From Dicyema japonicum (Eukaryota > Dicyemida > Rhombozoa > Dicyemidae), in contig RDEW01000051.1 in assembly GCA_011109175.1 (NCBI GenBank), positions 180,685 through 244,684 of the forward strand: a stretch of 64,000 nucleotides of DNA. The letters are read 5' to 3'. The notes beneath the pieces were generated by a model. That model was not told the origin of the DNA. It saw only the letters and a program-made list of their open reading frames with translations, and searched no databases. Made by a program: the position numbers and the translations under genes. Shown here in pieces: positions 1 to 13,110 of the stretch; positions within the stretch are counted from its first letter, which is position 1, and each line of letters opens with the position of its first letter.

Positions 1-320
1 AACAAAGTTTATTGGGATGTTCGTGCAGCTTGCAGAACTGAGGAAGAGCCTAGAATGACACAATGACTCTTCCAGAACATCGCGATCATGAGGAGTGACT
101 TGCGTGTTCAATGCCAGCAGGCCAGCATAAACTTGACCGCAAATCAATGATAGGCTTCACATAAGAACAAAAAGCCGAAATAGTGTTTCAGCCCTTCCAC
201 CGAGGAGTAGTAACGTTTCCATTGCTCATCTCAGCTTAGGCAGAACTCTCACCAAGAAGAAAAGGACAGTTATGCTGATTAATCGACTGCTAAGCCGACT
301 CTTAAAAATCAGAATACGGC
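1..320. repeat. Dispersed repeat family C, copy 1
   Basis: This stretch has no gene I recognise. Its first 120 bases resemble 2080-2180: both carry a block around TAGAATGRCACRATGRCTCT followed by TTCCAGAAYAT and a TCATGAGG block. A second short match, TTATGCTRAYTAATCG, links about 270 here with about 1680. I infer a degenerate interspersed repeat. Ends and class are unknown. Confidence 0.4.
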
Positions 321-573
321 GAACTGTGACCGTTCAAATATAAATGACGAAAATAACGGTTGTAAAGAATTTTGTAAATGCGATTTTATAAATTTCTAAT
401 TAAAAAAAAATTTAGAAAATTAATTCCAATTATAATCCTCGTATTTTAATAATTAACGAATAGTCGATTTTCCTCATTTCCTCATTTCGAGCTAAGGTCA
501 TCTACGATTATCAGGTAAAATACAAGTTTCTGTTTGTCGTGATTTCAGGTTAAAATGAACTTGTTATTGATAG

Positions 574-1338
574 AACCAAACACGTGCAGAAAAGGAATGC
601 CATCAGGGAAACATGGGGGGACTTGGTGCTGTTGGGAAGGATGAATTCTAAAATTGTCTTCTTCATCGGACAAAGTAAGCAAAGGGACACGTCGTCGATG
701 ATAGAAAACGAACAAAAATTGCACAAGGACATTGTCATTAATAAAAATTTTATCGAAGATTACCTAAATTTGACACTAAAGGTTGAACAAGCACTCACGT
801 GGGCATTGAATGAGTTCAAAGATTTTGATTACTTCGTCAAAATTGACGACGACGTCCTTTTGAATGTCGAAAATTTTGTCTTTTTTCTGCACAAAAGCAT
901 ACCTAAAAAAATTAACTGCCAGGGTCCGCTCATATTTTGCTCAATCAACGCTTATCTGAAGCCAATAAGAGATCCCGAAAACAAGTGGTACCCTTTGTCT
1001 TATTAAGGTTTATCACTGAGGAGGAATATCCCGACTCAAGTTTCCCTGATTATTGTTCCGGACACGTGTATTTGATATCCAAGCAGGCCATCTCTCAACT
1101 TCTGAATAACTGTAGAAACCAAATCAGACTTAATTTTGACGACGTTTATTTCACCGGTAAATTACTCGGTGATTTGACAGGATTATGCCGAGTCGAAAAT
1201 AATATCCCGCTACTTGCACACCCAAAATTCGAACTTTCGAAGAATTCCAATATCTGCAAGTTTACTGACTATGCCACAAAAGTAAATCACTCCGAGGATT
1301 CTCTGAATGATTTAGTGGAGAAATTAGAAAACTGCTAA
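574..1338 (+). CDS. Beta-1,3-galactosyltransferase (GT31 family), 5' end unresolved
   Basis: Golgi-type glycosyltransferase that would add galactose or GlcNAc in beta-1,3 linkage. The translation contains the GT31 signature RNAIRETWGD near the start, the metal-binding DxD-type motif KIDDDV in the middle, a CSGHVYLIS block and an FDDVYFTG block like the family's EDVY motif. The frame closes at about 985-1007. Removing a GT-AG segment at 988-1007 (20 nt) restores the conserved KWFITEEEYP stretch, which is otherwise interrupted by a TAA. A further 25-nt intron (549-573) may precede the first listed exon. The expected N-terminal membrane anchor was not found, so upstream exons are missing or in unresolved sequence before 549. 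Family assignment is strong; acceptor specificity is unknown. Confidence 0.85.
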
Positions 1339-2300
1339 TAATCTCGATTTTATAGTAAATGCTCTTCCATTTTTATGAGGATCGATTAGTGGAGCGTAGA
1401 TAAGCGACTTGTGGTTTGCTAATTTTGCGGAAAATCAATTTCGTGGAGTTTAATCATTACATAACTCTTAAAAAATCTACCGTGTAAAAGCTCTCGTCGA
1501 ATGGTCCCCCCTTTTTCACGAGAGCCATAATAGCTCCGCATAGACAGGATACATTGGATGGCAAACGAGATTCGCTCAAATAACTAGCAGCGCCCACGGG
1601 GATCTCCTGTTCGTGTAGAACTCCGATTCCATAGACGACTCGAGAATTCAAGCGTCGCAGGCTAAGGGAAGCAGAACTTATGCTAACTAATCGTTGAGGG
1701 AGACAAGGATGATCCAGCAAATTGTGATGTTTTTGCAAGAGTCCCCATCCCACAATTCTATTAAATTCCTCCAAGGAATAGTTTTTGAATAATTTCTTCA
1801 GTCTTTTCTGGTATCACCTCCATCAATTAGATGAGGGCTTCCATGCCTTCCGAGATAAAGTCCGCATAAGGCACAGCGTCTATCCACCCCTAAAGCCTCA
1901 TTTCTTAGAGTCCCGATTCCAAATGTGCTATAAATAATATGGGAGATAGAGGATCTTATCGTTGTCATGAATGGTTTTGAAAATACTCTTCCACAGAGAT
2001 GATGGTAAGAGGACAGATAACGTGACGAACATGCCATGGAGCAGAGGGAAGTGTCTTGCTTTGACTCAACGTGCACAGATACTTTCTAACATGCGAGATT
2101 GCAGAAGGGCTAGAATGGCACGATGGCTCTTCCAGAATATTGGACTCGTGGTCATGAGGGGTATCTGCGCCGTTCGTTTGACATTCATCTAATTTATTAA
2201 CCCCCGAAGCACTAAAAAGAGTTTTGATCCACTCCTCACCATCGTCCAGATGCTATTCACTCAAAAATTCGTATTACAAAAACATGGGCCTATTTCACTG
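1339..2300. repeat. Dispersed repeat family C, copy 2, no gene
   Basis: Open frames here are short and resemble no protein. Blocks are shared with other places in the window: GATCTCCTGTTCGTGTAGAA at about 1600 recurs near 12655 and 46175, the 2080-2180 block recurs at the window start, and a TTTATTAACCCCYGAA end at about 2190 recurs near 29585 and 45625. I read it as old interspersed repeat. Confidence 0.45.
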
Positions 2301-2659
2301 CAGAAATCAACAAGGGAATCTCCGGAAAGATTTCTGAATCCTCTTCCATGAAATCCCAAGCAATCCTCACCATTCTTTCATACCTCTGCCTTTGCATTCC
2401 AATCACCACATGAATGTTAGAGTAGATCTGCGCAGGTCCATATATGTTCCACCTATAAAAATTTGTCTCGTTTACCTAACATGATTTTTGTCAAAAAATG
2501 AAGACTGGCAACTTCCAAAATCCATCCAAGATGAGCAAGACGTAAATTTTAAGAAAGTTAGGAAACACCGACTAAAAAATAAAGCTGAAAATTTCATTAT
2601 AATTGAGGGAAAGCTTCATCTGAATCCCCCGAGTCTGGGCATTGTTGAAAAATTCAACG

Positions 2660-2905
2660 ATGAAATCGGATGACAAGAAAGAGTGGAAAAGCATATACGA
2701 AACGTGTTTTTATGCAATCAAACGCCTCACTTTTCCACAGGTAAATTGGTCCTTTTATTTGTTGTAGGTGTTTGTCCGTTTCAGAGATATCGAGGTTCGT
2801 ATTCAGAAAAATTATGCGACTAATCCTTCTCTGCCCCTACAAAAGTTTGAACATCCCTACAAAAATTCTTTCACCGTCGTAGCAGAATTGTCAACAAGTT
2901 GTTAA
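2660..2905 (+). CDS. Unassigned small protein with a 27-nt intron (tentative)
   Basis: An ATG at 2660 opens a basic stretch starting MKSDDKKEWKSIYETC. Splicing a GTAAAT...TGTAG segment at 2741-2767 (27 nt) lets the frame run on through VFVRFRDIEVRIQKNY to a TAA at 2903-2905, giving about 72 residues. An overlapping 61-residue frame begins at 2488 and could instead be the 5' exon. I do not recognise the family. Support is only the splice geometry seen throughout the window and a coherent spliced frame. It may be spurious. Confidence 0.25.
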
Positions 2906-3340
2906 CGTTCAAGGTGAAGTGATAAAAGTCCAGTCAGTCGTCTTGAATGGTTTTGTGTTTTTTTTTTTCAAATGCATAAAATAATCCACAGATTTTTAGA
3001 AATAGTCCGGATGCTTAGAAGTAAAATGTCTATTTAGTTTGCTAGGAACCACAGCATTTTACAAAACTTCCATGCAAATTAGGCATTAAGGTAGTTTCTT
3101 TTTATCATCCATGTCAATCCAATGACAAATAAGAATCTTTATATGAACGACGAACTGATTTATCCATTTTTTAAAAATATTTAAATAAATTCATTCAAAT
3201 TTGTATTTGGCTGGAGACACTAGAAATTGTCTCGAGACACACCGTTTGACAATCTCTGATCTAGACGATCTAAAAATAGTTAACTAGGATTATTTTTTAT
3301 CTCTGAAAAATTGATTAATTTTATTTTTTGACAATGATTG
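2906..3340. other. Intergenic, nothing recognised
   Basis: AT-rich sequence with homopolymer T and A runs. I see no coding frame, RNA gene or repeat shared with the rest of the window. Confidence 0.5.
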
Positions 3341-3354
3341 ACATTTATGAAGTA

Positions 3355-4404
3355 TCACCTTGGCTCGCGACAGATTAAGTTCCCAGTATAAACCCCGTCA
3401 ATGATAAAGTCGGAGAATGACCCCCCACAAGCACATAACTTGTTCTTATCCTCATATTCCACAAAGGGTTTGTGAAATGTGATTACCACTTTGGGAATTG
3501 TCTTAAATGAGTGAAACGATCTTAAAGACCGGTCGAAGAGTGAGATGTAAGCCATAGTTCTAAAAAATCCGTAGTAAACGTTCAAATCCCGGAAAGTCAC
3601 AAATTACGCAAAACCGCGCAAAGTGTGTTATCAGATCTGAGTATGGTGAGTAGTCCTAAGACATTAACGTTGAGTAACCCCAGGATCAGTCACCATGGCT
3701 TTCCTGTCAGAAGCTTGGATCAGGGGGTGATTCCAATTTTTAACATAAAGTATACTCATAAAGACTATTTTGGTAAGAATAACAGTGAATGAGGTGAACA
3801 TGGACAAACAAAGCTTTTTGACAGTGGCATCTAAAAATAGCATTCCGTGGAAAACTGAGATTTTTGGGGGTTCAATTCCGTGCCGTTTTTGCATTTTGGA
3901 CAGGTAATTGTGTTAGGAACCACTATTTGACGACTACTGTACTTCTTTGTGCAACTACTAGCGACAGCGACAATATATTCAGTGAATACTATCAAACCCG
4001 ACGGATCCCCCATCATCAACCACCGAAATATATTAAGTCATTCTGCAAGTCTCCCATTTGGTTTATCTCGATCTAATCTCTTCACTATTATAGATTGGTC
4101 CTCCAAGACAATTCTTAATCACATCTTCCGTCAAACATTCCTTCACATCTGAGGTGAGTCACAAGCTTACCATCAGCATCCTCACAATGATTCACGTGGA
4201 ACTCGTCCATTCCGTCAATTACAAAGTTGGACGCCAAAATGAGCTTTTCCGAACTGCTTTTAATATTCGAATGGTTTCCGTAATAATGATGTTGTAGAAG
4301 AATGGAGTTTGTCCGTAAATATATTTTTGTCGTTTTCGTTCACTTAAAGTCATATTTTGCATTTCATAGTCGCCCTTGCTAACAATCCCCCAAGTTTTTA
4401 TCAC
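3355..4404 (-). pseudogene. Possible degenerate transposase (ISXO2-like zinc-ribbon remnant)
   Basis: The minus strand encodes short pieces in shifting frames. One has a CPKCKNGTELN zinc-ribbon start and, just after, ISVFHGMLFLD and MPLSKSF pieces. These resemble the N-terminal zinc-ribbon, then FSxxxGTxF and LPLSKW blocks, of ISXO2/IS1595-type transposases found in some invertebrate genomes. No catalytic acidic triad could be aligned, and the frame changes several times within 700 bases. A dead transposon is the most economical reading, but the match is weak. Confidence 0.25.
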
Positions 4405-5465
4405 TCGACGACAGAACTGTTATATCCGTGGTGGTATGCTCACATCTCAAAATCCGAATATTTAATTTCTTCTGAGTCACATAGTTCTGAACGTTCTTCA
4501 AGTGGTTCATAGTTAACTTGACCACCATAGTCGTCTTCATCATAAACTGTGCATTTTAAGGTTTGTTAGCAATCCTTTAACCTTGTTTATTCTCGTGGAA
4601 GTGGAATGGCTCAGATTTATAAGGGATTGTTTGCCTTAGTCTGGTCTTAGGTCACGTGGATTATCTTTAAAGGAATTTTATTGGTTAATTTTGGAGAACC
4701 AAATCCGACCAAAATCCGTTTGTAAAAGTAACGTTGGGGAACTTTTCCTGGTAGATCAAAAAGTGACCTTTCAACTAAATTTCGTTAAAAGAATGTAAAT
4801 ACGACAGGAAATTTCCGTGATGGTCCGGTTTACTAAATATTTAGAATAAACTAAAGCCACTATTCCGACCATAAAGTCTTCTCCCCCTTCTGGCGGTTAT
4901 TTCCAGGAGCATGACAACTAAGAATCCTTCCTATACAGTAACTAAAGTACCTCACTACTTGATGCATGTATGTAAAGTAAAGCAGATGTTGACTTACTTC
5001 CAATCGGCACCCTTGAAACAGAAATGTTGAGTTACTTCCAATAGTCGGACCCAATACTCATCTTCACCACAACAATTCATCTAATTCGTAATAAATTCTG
5101 CTATCTGGGGATCACTATATCCTTACAAAACTGGGATTCAATCTCTGTGAGACAAGATTCCCCAATGTTAGATCACCTCGATATGATCAAATTTGGTGAC
5201 CTCATCAATTTCGAATATCCAGCACCTCCTGTGATCTTTCTGTTGGTCCTCCATATAAAATCCAAAAAGGATATCTCTCGTCCCTACTCCAATGGAGGGA
5301 TTCCGAAAATGACGGGTATGGATAGACGATGTGCTCGATAAAGACAAGTCTTACTCCTACCGTGGGAACTATATATCTCCATATCTCCCAATCTTAACCT
5401 CTTTCCGGTATTCCCGTTGTTTTTATTAAAATTAACCGCCCTTTTAATCAAAATAACAATTTGAT
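4405..5465. other. Intergenic, nothing recognised
   Basis: No conserved protein, tRNA or shared repeat was seen on either strand. The short open frames lack family resemblance. It ends just before the aspartic protease start codon. Confidence 0.5.
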
Positions 5466-6753
<1,288 letters not shown>

Positions 6754-7109
6754 TTTATCTTGTCTCTAATCGATAACCATATTTACTATTAAAGCTGTAA
6801 TTCAAGTGCGCTTTTATCGGTAATATTCGGCCTAATCAGCATATAGCTTCCTTACATAGAACCATATTAGCTGAATCCTCTGACAGGTGGTCTTCTGAGT
6901 TCTTTAATTTTTGAATGGGCGAGAGTCAAACCTGGATCCTGCATGAAGAGAAAAAAGACTAAGCATACATTCCGTGCAATAGAAGTGCGTCACGACATCT
7001 GCATTAAATATGACTTGATAAATGCAACCCAAAACATCAGGGAAACTCCATCGATGTGTGCAATAACTTGTATAGCCACATACGGAGCTATTTGGTTAAA
7101 GCATTGGTA
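6754..7109. other. Intergenic, nothing recognised
   Basis: Downstream flank of the protease gene. No coding or RNA feature was seen. Confidence 0.5.
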
Positions 7110-7290
7110 GTAATAACACCAGAGACTACGGTTACACAAACTACCTAATCACGTGATCCCAGCACGGTCTAGCAGGAACCTCATCTTGCCCCGATGCTCC
7201 TCTTCGTCCCCACACAAGCACGTATCGGTCGAGTGACTGGACCTTCGCAGTCACGACGGCGCGTTCCATGGTTCATTCGTATCAAGGCTT
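7110..7290. repeat. Dispersed repeat family B, copy 1
   Basis: Shares an ordered set of blocks with 7602-7740 and 33672-33830: an AGACYACGGT start, a TATCACGTGATC-like block, a CGACCTCATC-like block and a CCACATTCCC-like end. Copy 1 is the most diverged. An interspersed element of about 150 bp is inferred; ends and class are unknown. Confidence 0.45.
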
Positions 7291-7601
7291 TAAGAGGCAT
7301 TGGTGGCTGGAGTTCTCCAGAGATCCAGCGTTCCGTGATTTTGGAGGCTCTTCTCCGGCTAGCCTCGATCTTCAAGACATTCGTCCAAGAGATCAATGAA
7401 GAGTTTTAGTTTAATTTTGTTTTTTTCATTTAATTATAAAAATGTCTTTTTTAATTTGAAATTTATTAAATATTTTGATAAATTTATTGAACTTTGTGGA
7501 AAAATTATTAAACAAATAGGAAAACCTTGTCTTTATATTATATATTTAAATATTAAATTTTCATGTTATGTTGTTGGTACGATGGTACATTTATTTATTT
7601 A

Positions 7602-7740
7602 CAACCCAAGACCACGGTAAAACCTAACTAATTATCACGTGATGCATTCTAACAGCGACCTCATCCTGGTGTTCTTCCCTCGTGCCTGCACATGAACGTA
7701 TAGGACGGCTGACAGATTTTTCGGGGCCACATTCCCTTAA
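7602..7740. repeat. Dispersed repeat family B, copy 2
   Basis: Begins CAACCCAAGACCACGGTAAA, followed by TATCACGTGATG, CTAACAGCGACCTCATC and GTGTTCTTCCCTCGT. The same blocks occur in the same order at 33672-33830. The AT-rich 7400-7600 stretch before it holds no gene I can support. Confidence 0.6.
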
Positions 7741-8296
7741 TTAGGGGGTATTCAAGCATTTCGGATAAATCTTTATATTCACGTTCATTCAAAAAACTGA
7801 TGATCGCCTCATACAATTCTGTTAGAGCCCTTCCTTTCAAAAGCCACCTTATTTCTTGGAAATGTTTTGGAGGAGACTATGCATTACACTATGATTCGTT
7901 TGGGGGTGGATTAACTCTTTAACGTGAGCGACAAATCCTGACCGTTATCAAAGAACAGAAGGAGCTCCGTCTTTTGTCACAGCCAGAGCCCTTCTCGTTG
8001 ATCCCTTTACTTTCTGGCAAGCATTCCTCCGAGGGGTAGATTTTTAAAAAATATAATTTTATTGATTTAATTTAAAATTCATGGGGACCGCCTGATAGAC
8101 GGTGGTTTAGTTTATACTCAATAGAAAAATGAAGATGTAAGGTCAGGGATAGACTTTCCTCTTCCCCCGTTCAGAGGTTACTTACCAGGAGGTTTCGAGT
8201 GCTTCACTAAACTCTTGTTTAAAGGGCAGTAACCTGGATATAATATCTAATATTTAGATCATTTCCGTCTAAAGAACGAGGATACTTTTTTCGTCC
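7741..8296. other. Intergenic, nothing recognised
   Basis: No coding frame with family resemblance, no RNA gene and no repeat shared with other parts of the window. Confidence 0.45.
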
Positions 8297-8610
8297 GCGT
8301 GGTGGTTGTGCTATGTGGCTAATTGGTTGCAGATTTCTGTATGTTTTGTCTGTTCCTCCTCTTCCCCTTCCAACTATAATGGCGTCATGTGATTCACCTA
8401 TCTCAGGTGGCGCCCAGCGCCAGACTGCCTGGAAAAGGGATCATTTGCTCTCCCCCACTCCACTAGAGCTGTTTCCACAGCTCAAAGAATGACGTCTTTT
8501 ACCCCTTATGCTGGTTCTGACTTTGTTTCTGTGACAGTGGATACTGGATACACTTAGTTGTTTACTGTTAACTCCTTTCTCGGTGTATCCGGGATTAATA
8601 ATAATACTAA
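8297..8610. repeat. Dispersed repeat family A, copy 1 (about 310 bp)
   Basis: Shares ordered blocks with 9888-10165, 16536-16786, 17256-17345 and 45970-46125. These are GTTTTGTCTGTTCCTC, a TCATGTGATYCACCT block, GGTGGCGCCCAG, GATCATTTGCTCTCCC, GACGTCTTTTA, AACTGGATACACT, and a terminal GGTGTATCCGGGRTTAATAA. Copy 3 interrupts a LINE coding sequence, which argues that A is mobile. No protein is encoded; it is probably a SINE or MITE. Confidence 0.7.
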
Positions 8611-9072
8611 GCCATTCCATGTTAGAACTCACAACAAAACCTGAAGTGTTTATAATCCTGCGTTGTTCTACGATTGCCCAGCCAACTCATCGAATACTTA
8701 TCAGCCTTTAATAGAGAAAATCTAGATCAAGATAATCAACTGATGACCCAGATGCATGCTATTTTATTGGAAGTCTTATATAGCCATTCGCATCTTCTCC
8801 ACAACGTCATGTATTGTGGTTATTCCATCTCCTCTACAACTACTGTCTAAGTAGAAGATACTAACGGCATCAATGCCCTTGCTTCCATCCCTATCAGCAA
8901 CCATGAGAATAACTCCCAACCGTCCTCCATAGCAGTAGCCAACAGTTATTTATAACCCTGAAAAACCCCGGGAAATAAGAGCTAAGTATCTTCCATACAT
9001 CTCTACCTCATACGGAATCCTAGTCCGACTACATCATAAAAAATCATCATACTACCCTTTATTAAAAATAAT
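8611..9072. other. Intergenic, nothing recognised
   Basis: Lies between repeat A copy 1 and the 3' end of the guanylate kinase gene. No feature was seen. Confidence 0.45.
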
Positions 9073-9787
9073 TTAAGAACTATTAGGACTACCGACAGCC
9101 TGCATTACAATATTATAAAATTCGCTGTAGGCTACGTCAAAGTCATCATTGACCACCTCCTGGTCGAATATGGACTTGTCTTTATTAACTAAAATTATTT
9201 ATAAAAATACTAATATCCAGGTCACGCTTGGCCCTATCGAGTCTGGCTTTTATGCTTTCTTCAGTCTCTGTGCCTCGTTTAGACAAACGTTCCCTCTAAC
9301 CATATAAATTAGGGGCACCAAAACGTCGAAATCTGGCGGTAAAATTAAAATAAAAAAAGCGGGAAAATCCTTCTGACTCTTTAAATTTTTGACTCCGTTG
9401 ATCTCCACGTCAAGGATACAGATCTTGCCATTCTTCTGAACGTCATCTAAGGCCTTGCGACTGCCATTTACAGACCCCACAAATTACCTTGTGCCGTACT
9501 GATACCCCGAAAACTGGGCATGCTCTATGAATTTATTTTCCCCAATCATTTTTTTGAATTTAGACTCATTGACGAAATAGTAATCTACAATATCGACCCC
9601 CCAGACCTTTCTTATTGACTTCTCCTTTCCTCTTAGGACGTGTCGTGTCTAGGAAATTATCTAGTTAAATACGGGAAACGCTAAATCCCAGATTTTCCCC
9701 ATTTTCCTTCAGGAGTTTTCGCACGAGGGAACTTTTCCCGATTCCAGAGGGACCACTAACGACTATGGACAACATCGCCCTTTTCAT
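9073..9787 (-). CDS. Guanylate kinase, six exons
   Basis: Phosphorylates GMP to GDP with ATP, a cytosolic step of purine nucleotide synthesis. The start codon is at 9787-9785. The N-terminus carries the P-loop GPSGIGKSS, followed by [29 protein letters not shown] (GMP-binding region), [11 protein letters not shown], and [17 protein letters not shown] (lid and arginine finger region). It ends SPNSS before a TAA at 9075-9073. Five introns of 24, 22, 27 (9461-9487), 23 and 22 nt are needed and all have GT-AG ends. After splicing the frame is uninterrupted and the length, about 195 residues, matches the family. The alternative start at codon 5 is equally possible. Confidence 0.95.
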
Positions 9788-9887
9788 TAATTACTATTAA
9801 TTTAGATTATTTCAATTTATTTTTTATTATATTTAATTTTTAATTTTTTACAGATTTTCTTTGATCTGTCTTTTGGAAGAAATTAAC

Positions 9888-10165
9888 GTTCGCCACGTGG
9901 TGCTACGTCGCTAATTTGTTGAAGTTTTATGTTTGTTTTGTCTGTTCCTCTACTTCCCCTTCCTACTAGAGTGACTTCATGTGATCCACCTATCTCAGGT
10001 GGTGCAGGATGGCACGAAAAATGATAATCTGCTGTCCCCACTCCACTGTAGGTGTTTCCGCACTGCAAGGAATGGACGTCTTTTATCATTTATGCTGGTT
10101 CTGTATGGACTTGTGTGACGTTGAAGGACTCTGTCTCTGTAACAGTGGAAACTGGATATGTTCTT
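9888..10165. repeat. Dispersed repeat family A, copy 2
   Basis: Lies about 100 bp upstream of the guanylate kinase start. It keeps the TTTTGTCTGTTCCTCTACTT, TCATGTGATCCACCTATCTC, GACGTCTTTTATC and AACTGGATA blocks of copy 1 in the same order. The long open frame across it (10009-10326) shows no protein similarity and is taken as chance. Confidence 0.65.
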
Positions 10166-11560
10166 CTAGTTCTGCCCCTCCAAAAGAATCCTATCGCAAA
10201 TTCGTCAAGACATATGTGATTAGTATGATTGATTTTAAACAACACACAAAAATTTGCCAAAAAGTCGGACAAATCAACCGAAATGAGTTCAAGTGGTTGT
10301 CTCGAGTGGTTTATGGGCCTGGTTGACTGAGAGTTCTGCACCCTTTAACTTGAATTGAACTGAATTTGGCATTTACGGAAGAATTTGCCTTGTTATCAAC
10401 GTACATATCATCATATTTACCATCGTCCTATACGAGAAGCTTAGGATAAATGGTAGGGGTACGCCTCATCACGCTGGTTTAGGATGGCGGAGCTAATGAC
10501 GTGGTTAAACCAAACTGGTTAAAGACATGGGTGACTAGTTGTGACTTGCTAACTTTAAGAATCCGGAAAAAATCGTCTCTACCTATCACAAGCAAAACAC
10601 GTTGCGAAATCTAAGGAATTTCAACGCCCAAAGAAAAATTAAGGTTATTTGTTTTATTAAGCAGGGAACGGCTTATACGCTGTTGACTGCGAATAAATTC
10701 AGAATTGGCATGTCTATTGAAAAAATAATTATAGGCTGTAACATGCACACTTCGAAAACGAGGATTCCGACGTCTTTCAAAGTCCCCGAATCTGTCCAAT
10801 TTAGATGAAAAGCAGGAAATCGTCCGTTCCACCGAGAAACTCCTCAGTTGTATCATCAATCGAAACTTTTCGGCGTTTCAGTTTAATGTATTGCAAAGCT
10901 TAGAAAATTCGTGGACCCCTCTCTCACGTTTCTACGAGCCAGGGACTCTGGGAATCTCTACTATGGTCTGGAGTACCACAAGTTTCAGTTTAAATGTGAA
11001 TTCTAAACTTATTTGATTTAATATTAGCAGACAGACGGTCGGAGAATTCCATGAGCGTAACAATGCTGAATCCCCAAGTGAAGATGTTGTCCAAGGATAT
11101 CGGATTAATAGCCTTCATAAGACTCACTCAATCTTCAGAAAAGTTGTTGTATTTGACATTTAGTGATAAACTCACGGTCACTCCAGATTGAGGAAACTCA
11201 CGTGTGGCACAAAAAGAATGGGAGTTGGATCGACGTTCATTTCCACCAATCATTATTAGCAACCCCACAATTCTGTTCGAGTTTTGCCAGTAGTGATACA
11301 CCAAGCAAAAAACTATGAATCAATATTTTTAATATTTGACTTTACTAACCAAATCATTCTATCAAAACTACTCACATATGTCACGTGCTTAACAAAAGAT
11401 CCACAATTAATGGGATCTCCCCATGACTCTCACGCCCTTTCGGGGCATTGAACCTAACCCGGGTTATTGGAAAACTTAACAATTCTGCAGCTATACTTCA
11501 ACAGATTCATCTACCTGGTCTCTAACACAGGTTTGGCCTCTATAGAAATAAGCCAAGCCT
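10166..11560. other. Intergenic, nothing recognised
   Basis: Contains a 68-codon frame at 10602 and antisense partners, none recognisable. No tRNA or clear repeat. It may include decayed LINE sequence upstream of 11561, but I cannot show this. Confidence 0.4.
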
Positions 11561-12480
11561 TTGACAGGACCCCCGTCATGTCCCATGCAACAGGATTACT
11601 TTATCGAATATTCCTTCAATCATTCAGGGATGGATGACTTCCTTTCTGTGTTGCAAGACTCTGTCCAATCGCCCCTCTATTTAATCGTCATTGGAGCAGC
11701 ATACCTGAAACTGAGGATTCCCTTGTTCTCCCCTATGCAGCGGTTTGGGATAGATCACTTCTTCGGCTTCAATTTGACTCCAAAAACACTTGGACTCCCC
11801 GGAGTCATGATTATTAGCAATCCACCACACCCCATCCTTTTCAATATCAAGTGAGACGATTTTTGCTAAACCGACGTCATCTGAATATTGAACCGGAGGA
11901 TAAAATCTTCGGAGAAGTTCTTCCATTCTCAAAAACTCCAAAAATCCTGGCTGTCATTTACCAATCCCTCGAACCACCTTGAACTATGCAAGACGACCTC
12001 CATTGCAGCTAGCAACCTCCAAAAACTTCAAACGGTTTAAAATGGAGCTCTGGACAATTATCGGATGCAACATGTACATCCCCCTCTGACCATTTCCATT
12101 AGGAATCTACCATTCTCACACTGGAGGACCAGTTAAGCATGATTAGCCTACAATTTTTAAATAAAACCACAGATCCAGGTCACCCTTTCTACTTTGACTC
12201 ATTCAACAAATATAGGGAAAATCACTTCCACCATAACGGAATTGTATCGGGAATTAGCGAAGATCCCCCAGTCAACTCACGGAAAATCCAAGGCAAAAAT
12301 CATACATGACCACAAAGGGTTGAGTTGGAACAAGCTACTAGCCCTCCCACGATGGTGGATATCTCGTAGTGCACCCTCGATTGAGAGACATGAGGAGTTT
12401 AGCTCAACTCTTTCTTCCTCAGGGACAAATCAGGATCCTGGGTATCTTCTCAAGACCGCCCTTCGATGATTCTGAGCAAA
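11540..12480 (+). pseudogene. LINE retrotransposon ORF2 remnant (reverse transcriptase to C-terminus)
   Basis: Broken translations in three frames follow the order of a jockey/CR1-like LINE ORF2. SQAFDRTPVMSH matches the RT box with catalytic Asp. LPFSKTPKILAVIY matches the widespread LPLSKHPKILGVTYD block. LQKLQTV and TIIGCNMYIPL match the NKLQxVQNxALRxATGC block. ILTLEDQLSMISLQFLNKTT matches the following conserved helix. Many frameshifts and stops are present, so it is dead. The 5' and 3' ends of the element were not found. Confidence 0.7.
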
Positions 12481-13099
12481 GTTTTCATCTACCTTGGTCC
12501 TCACTAGTTCATGCTCCTCCTACAAGCTAGTGAAATCGGGGGGTAAGTAACTAATTAAATGTATCCAGCTACCACGGTTCAGTCTCCCTGACTGCGTGGC
12601 TATTCTGTTTCAGGATGGGGAGATTAGATCAAATAAGTCAGCAACATTCATGGAGATCTCCCGTTTGTGTAGAAATTAGATCGATATAATAGCATTTAGA
12701 GTCAAAACAAGCACGTTTCTGAAGTGTCTTGGAGGAACGAATTCGCATGATCTAACCCCACTAGACGAGACTTTTTTGAGGTAGGCACCTGCATATATGG
12801 TGGTCGTTTATGACTGGCATGGCTGTTTTGACCACAAGTCCTCAGAGACCGGATAAGAGATCTGTGAATTCTTTGATGAATATGTCGCTTGTCAATCTTA
12901 TCAAGTGTCGTGATCTTCAAAGATAATTTCCAACCTTAATCTATAAGTTTTAATAAAAGTTCCCAGACATCAGAACATTGGTGGACCACCCACGTGGTTA
13001 AAAATCACGACTTAATTATCAATTTAGTAACTCTTCTTAAGACAGTGCTGGCAAGGGATTACATATTTAAATCTTTTTTTGTTAATAAATTGTTATCCC
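12481..13099. other. Intergenic with minor repeat fragments
   Basis: Holds a fragment near 12655 matching repeat C (GAGATCTCCCGTTTGTGTAG). At about 12525 a block CAAGCTAGTGAAATCGGGG resembles the start of the tandem-array unit (CAAGTTAGTGAAGTCGGGG). No gene was seen. Confidence 0.4.
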
Positions 13100-13110
13100 A
13101 TTTAAAAAAG

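Noticed and set aside
1457..1774. 105-codon minus-strand frame
   Set aside because: Lies in repeat C sequence; blocks recur elsewhere without an open frame.
10009..10326. 105-codon plus-strand frame
   Set aside because: It begins inside dispersed repeat A, and the same region in other copies is not open in this frame.
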